From positions 1 to 8,604 of the forward strand of contig CATMOP010000069.1 of the NCBI GenBank assembly GCA_950072225.1: DNA of 8,604 bases. Reading direction: 5' to 3'. A program made the position numbers and the translations under genes. Positions 6,458 through 8,604 of the stretch are shown here, one piece after another. The stretch comes from an uncultured Nitrospina sp. (GTDB taxonomy: Bacteria; Nitrospinota; Nitrospinia; Nitrospinales; VA-1). The notes under the pieces are model-generated. The model was not told the origin of the DNA. It worked only from the letters and a program-made list of their open reading frames with translations, and did not search any database. How positions within the stretch are numbered: position 1 is the stretch's first letter; each line of letters opens with the position of its first letter.

Positions 6458-8278
6458 CTAGACCATGCCGATGGCGGTGTGTTGCATATGTTGGCGTTGT
6501 TCTTCGGTCATTTCCAGTTGGGGGAGGTCATTGGATCCATATTTATCGATATAGAGGAAGACGTATTCGCGGACGGAGGTTCTTAAATCCCATTTCGTGT
6601 TGTGCTTTAGCTCGAACTCATCGAACACATCCAGCGCTTGCTGAATGCTGAGCCCGTCTTTGGTGGTGAAATAGTAGTCGAGCGCCAGGTCCCATTCCGG
6701 GTTTTTGTAGTAGCTGACGCCATATTTCTCCGGCTCAAAAGCAACGGGACTGTATTTGCCCAGCACGAAGGTCATGAATCCGAGGGAGTGAATATGCGCC
6801 GAGTTTTTCTCGACAAAGGCTTTGCTGTCGTCGGCCTCTTCATTAGTCTCGCCGGGGAAGCCGAAGAATCCCATCAAGTGATTCCAGATACCGGCTTCGG
6901 ATGACATGCGCAGGTTGGTTTCTATGGCATCGAGTTTTGTCGACTTGTCCATGAGCTTAAGCACGCGCTGGTTGCCGGACTCGTAGCCAAAGTGCAGATA
7001 TTTGCATCCCGATTCCGCCACATCTTGCCAGACTTTTTCTTCCAGCAACGATTCTTCAAAACGCATATGCGTGGTCCAGGCGATATCGAGTTTATCGTCG
7101 ATCAACTTGCGTGAAAGTTTCTGGAACAACGCTGGGGGATAGGACTCATCGGTGAAATGGAAATACCGGGTGCCGTGTTTATCTTTAAGGAACTTGATTT
7201 CCTCCACGATCTGGTCCACCTGTTTGGTGCGGAAGCCTTCCACGTAGCCCTGAAAATGGTCGCAGAATGTGCAACGCCCATAATAACACCCACGCGTCGC
7301 GAGATAGGGCAGGATGAGATGCGGCACAAAATATTTTTCCAGCGGCAGTCCGTCAAAATCCGGCGGCGGCAGTTCAGCCAGATTTTCGGCGCAGACTTCC
7401 TTGTTGACGTGAATGCCGGACTCGTCCTTGTATATGAGGTTGGGGAGTTTTGAAAAATCGCCGCCACTCTCCACCGCTTCGGTCAATTGCAGATAGGCCG
7501 ATTCGCCTTCATAAACCACGGCGGTGTCAAACCATTCCCACAGCCCTTCTATTTCGGGCAGAGTATCGCGGATGCGGGTGATGATGTTCCCACCCAAGGT
7601 GATATGGGTTGCGGGAAACTCTTCCTTGATCATTTTGCAGAAGGTGAAGGTGGCGATGAGCTGCTTTTGTTGCACCACCGAAATGCCGACCATCTCCGGG
7701 CGTTCGCGCTCCATCACCGGACGAATCAGCATCCGGTAAACATCCCGATAAACATTGATCTGGTCATCATCGAGAGATTCCAGAATTTCCGAGGACATGA
7801 ACGGCTTGTAAACGATGTCGGTCTCGATGGGCGGAAAACAGATTTGCGCCGGATAATAACCGAGCGAAACCAGCGCCATGGTTTCGTGCAGGCAATTTGT
7901 CGCCCATTCTAACTGGTCGATATCGTAAAAGGTGTTTCCGCGCAAAATTCCCTTGGCCTTTTCAACATCCCTGGAAAACTGTTCAAACAGTTCCGGAGTG
8001 CAGGTAAGGAGCCGTTTCATCAACTCCTGTTCTTCCTCATTCAATGCACGTTCTTTCTGCTCGTGCTGAAGGTGACTCAGCTCGCTGGCAATGCGTTGCG
8101 CAACATGTTGCAGAAACCGCCTACTGAAAAACAGGTCATACATCTCGACGTTGACATCCAATTGCGAGACGTCATGCCCCGCCGGGCGCAGGACCGAAGC
8201 CAGTGACGGTAGGCTCAGGTAAGGTTCGGAAGGTAACCAGTCGGGTGGAAATATTAAGAGTGATTTCATTTTATTCAC
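6458..8278 (-). CDS. B12-binding-type radical SAM protein (complete member of a tandem pair)
   Basis: This 606-residue protein begins with a cobalamin-binding-like strand and helix (KSLLIFPPDW...SLPSLASVLRPAGHDV, ~5-38). The second half of that fold appears only at ~195-232 (MVGISVVQQKQ, then ITLGGNIITRI). The DxHxxG cobalamin motif is absent, as in many radical SAM relatives, so cofactor use is uncertain. The radical SAM core (~320-510) has C331-YYGR-C336-TF-C339, a CX4CX2C spacing instead of the usual CX3CX2C, then FHFTDESYPP, HFGYESGNQRVLKLMDK and FFGFPGETNEEADD. A C-terminal domain (~510-585) has REYVFLYIDKYG. The reaction and substrate are unknown. The frame opens at GTG 8278, touching the stop of the upstream paralogue; ATG at 8269 (M4) is an equally good start. 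No good ribosome site is seen, so coupling to the upstream gene is likely. Confidence 0.88.
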   Translation of the reverse strand: MNKMKSLLIFPPDWLPSEPYLSLPSLASVLRPAGHDVSQLDVNVEMYDLFFSRRFLQHVAQRIASELSHLQHEQKERALNEEEQELMKRLLTCTPELFEQFSRDVEKAKGILRGNTFYDIDQLEWATNCLHETMALVSLGYYPAQICFPPIETDIVYKPFMSSEILESLDDDQINVYRDVYRMLIRPVMERERPEMVGISVVQQKQLIATFTFCKMIKEEFPATHITLGGNIITRIRDTLPEIEGLWEWFDTAVVYEGESAYLQLTEAVESGGDFSKLPNLIYKDESGIHVNKEVCAENLAELPPPDFDGLPLEKYFVPHLILPYLATRGCYYGRCTFCDHFQGYVEGFRTKQVDQIVEEIKFLKDKHGTRYFHFTDESYPPALFQKLSRKLIDDKLDIAWTTHMRFEESLLEEKVWQDVAESGCKYLHFGYESGNQRVLKLMDKSTKLDAIETNLRMSSEAGIWNHLMGFFGFPGETNEEADDSKAFVEKNSAHIHSLGFMTFVLGKYSPVAFEPEKYGVSYYKNPEWDLALDYYFTTKDGLSIQQALDVFDEFELKHNTKWDLRTSVREYVFLYIDKYGSNDLPQLEMTEEQRQHMQHTAIGMV

Positions 8279-8604
8279 TTATGTTCGACAAAGAACTTTC
8301 TCTTCTTCTGCCGGCGGCTGTTTGCCACCCAGCGCTTGTTTGCCAAACTTGTCGAGATAAAGTAGAAAATGTTCGCGCGGCAGAGTTCCCCACATTTCAA
8401 GCGACGGGAACAACTCTTCCGCCATTTTGATGCATTGGCTGTTCATTTCCACGGCCTCTTTGCGGGACATGCCTTCATTAGCAACAAAATCCAGGTTCAT
8501 GGCAAGGTTTCGGTCCGGGTCTTCGATGATGCGTTCGATGGAAAACTTTTCCGGGTACTGGTAGCAACTGGAATCCCGGTTCAGCAAAAACACTCCCGGC
8601 CCAA
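8279..8604 (-). CDS. C-terminal part of a second radical SAM-type protein (partial, 5' end outside window)
   Basis: This is the last ~107 residues of a gene that runs in from the right edge; the frame is open to base 8604, and the GTG at 8593 is only an internal valine codon. No cluster motif is in view, so the assignment rests on homology to the downstream enzyme's C-terminal domain. SSCYQYPEKFS matches SPVAFEPEKYG, DRNLAMNLDFVANEGMSRKEA matches WDLALDYYFTTKDGLSIQQA, and REHFLLYLDKFG matches REYVFLYIDKYG, in the same order with similar spacing. The two genes are therefore probably tandem paralogues in one operon; the TAA stop touches the next gene's GTG start. Its function is unknown, and the missing N-terminal part could be checked for the B12-like and CX4CX2C regions. 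Confidence 0.72.
   Translation of the reverse strand, partial: GPGVFLLNRDSSCYQYPEKFSIERIIEDPDRNLAMNLDFVANEGMSRKEAVEMNSQCIKMAEELFPSLEMWGTLPREHFLLYLDKFGKQALGGKQPPAEEEKVLCRT

Noticed and set aside
7487..7912. 141-codon plus-strand frame inside the 606-residue radical SAM gene
   Set aside because: It is an antisense shadow, favoured by the GC-rich codon use of the real gene, with no recognisable protein features.

Overview
The window reads as an ordinary bacterial chromosome segment from a Gram-negative-like organism of moderate GC. Genes are closely packed with short intergenic gaps, and there are no transposases, phage genes, tRNA or rRNA genes, or CRISPR repeats. The mix of an Fe-S-type PurF, a UPF0182 membrane protein, three radical SAM proteins and an orphan NarL-type regulator would fit an environmental lineage such as Nitrospinota or a deltaproteobacterial relative. 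That placement is a guess from gene content.

Left part (1-3593): the 3' end of purF on the plus strand meets, tail to tail, a two-gene minus-strand unit. This unit is a peroxiredoxin-like thioredoxin-fold protein followed 9 bases later by a 917-residue UPF0182 integral membrane protein. The membrane protein's ribosome site overlaps the stop of the first gene, so the two are probably translationally coupled.

Middle part (3762-5675): also on the minus strand are a compact radical SAM enzyme with a C-terminal cysteine-rich auxiliary-cluster region and, upstream of it, a small cytosolic protein with four canonical EF-hands. The EF-hand protein is built from two head-to-tail copies of a 61-residue module. 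A gap of about 390 bases between its ribosome site and the next gene holds several short dyads, and divergent promoters are expected there.

Right part (5676-8604): a plus-strand orphan NarL/FixJ-type response regulator has lost the conserved receiver lysine and one residue of the acidic pocket. It converges on a minus-strand pair of radical SAM genes. The complete one is a 606-residue B12-binding-type enzyme with a CX4CX2C cluster motif and a long insertion in its N-terminal region. The gene upstream of it is cut by the window edge, and its C-terminal domain is visibly homologous to that of the complete enzyme, so the two are tandem paralogues. The convergent junction carries a direct repeat and several nested inverted repeats.

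The items most worth a second look are the tandem radical SAM paralogues, the degenerate receiver, and the internally duplicated EF-hand protein. No single system that unites all the genes can be shown from the sequence alone.
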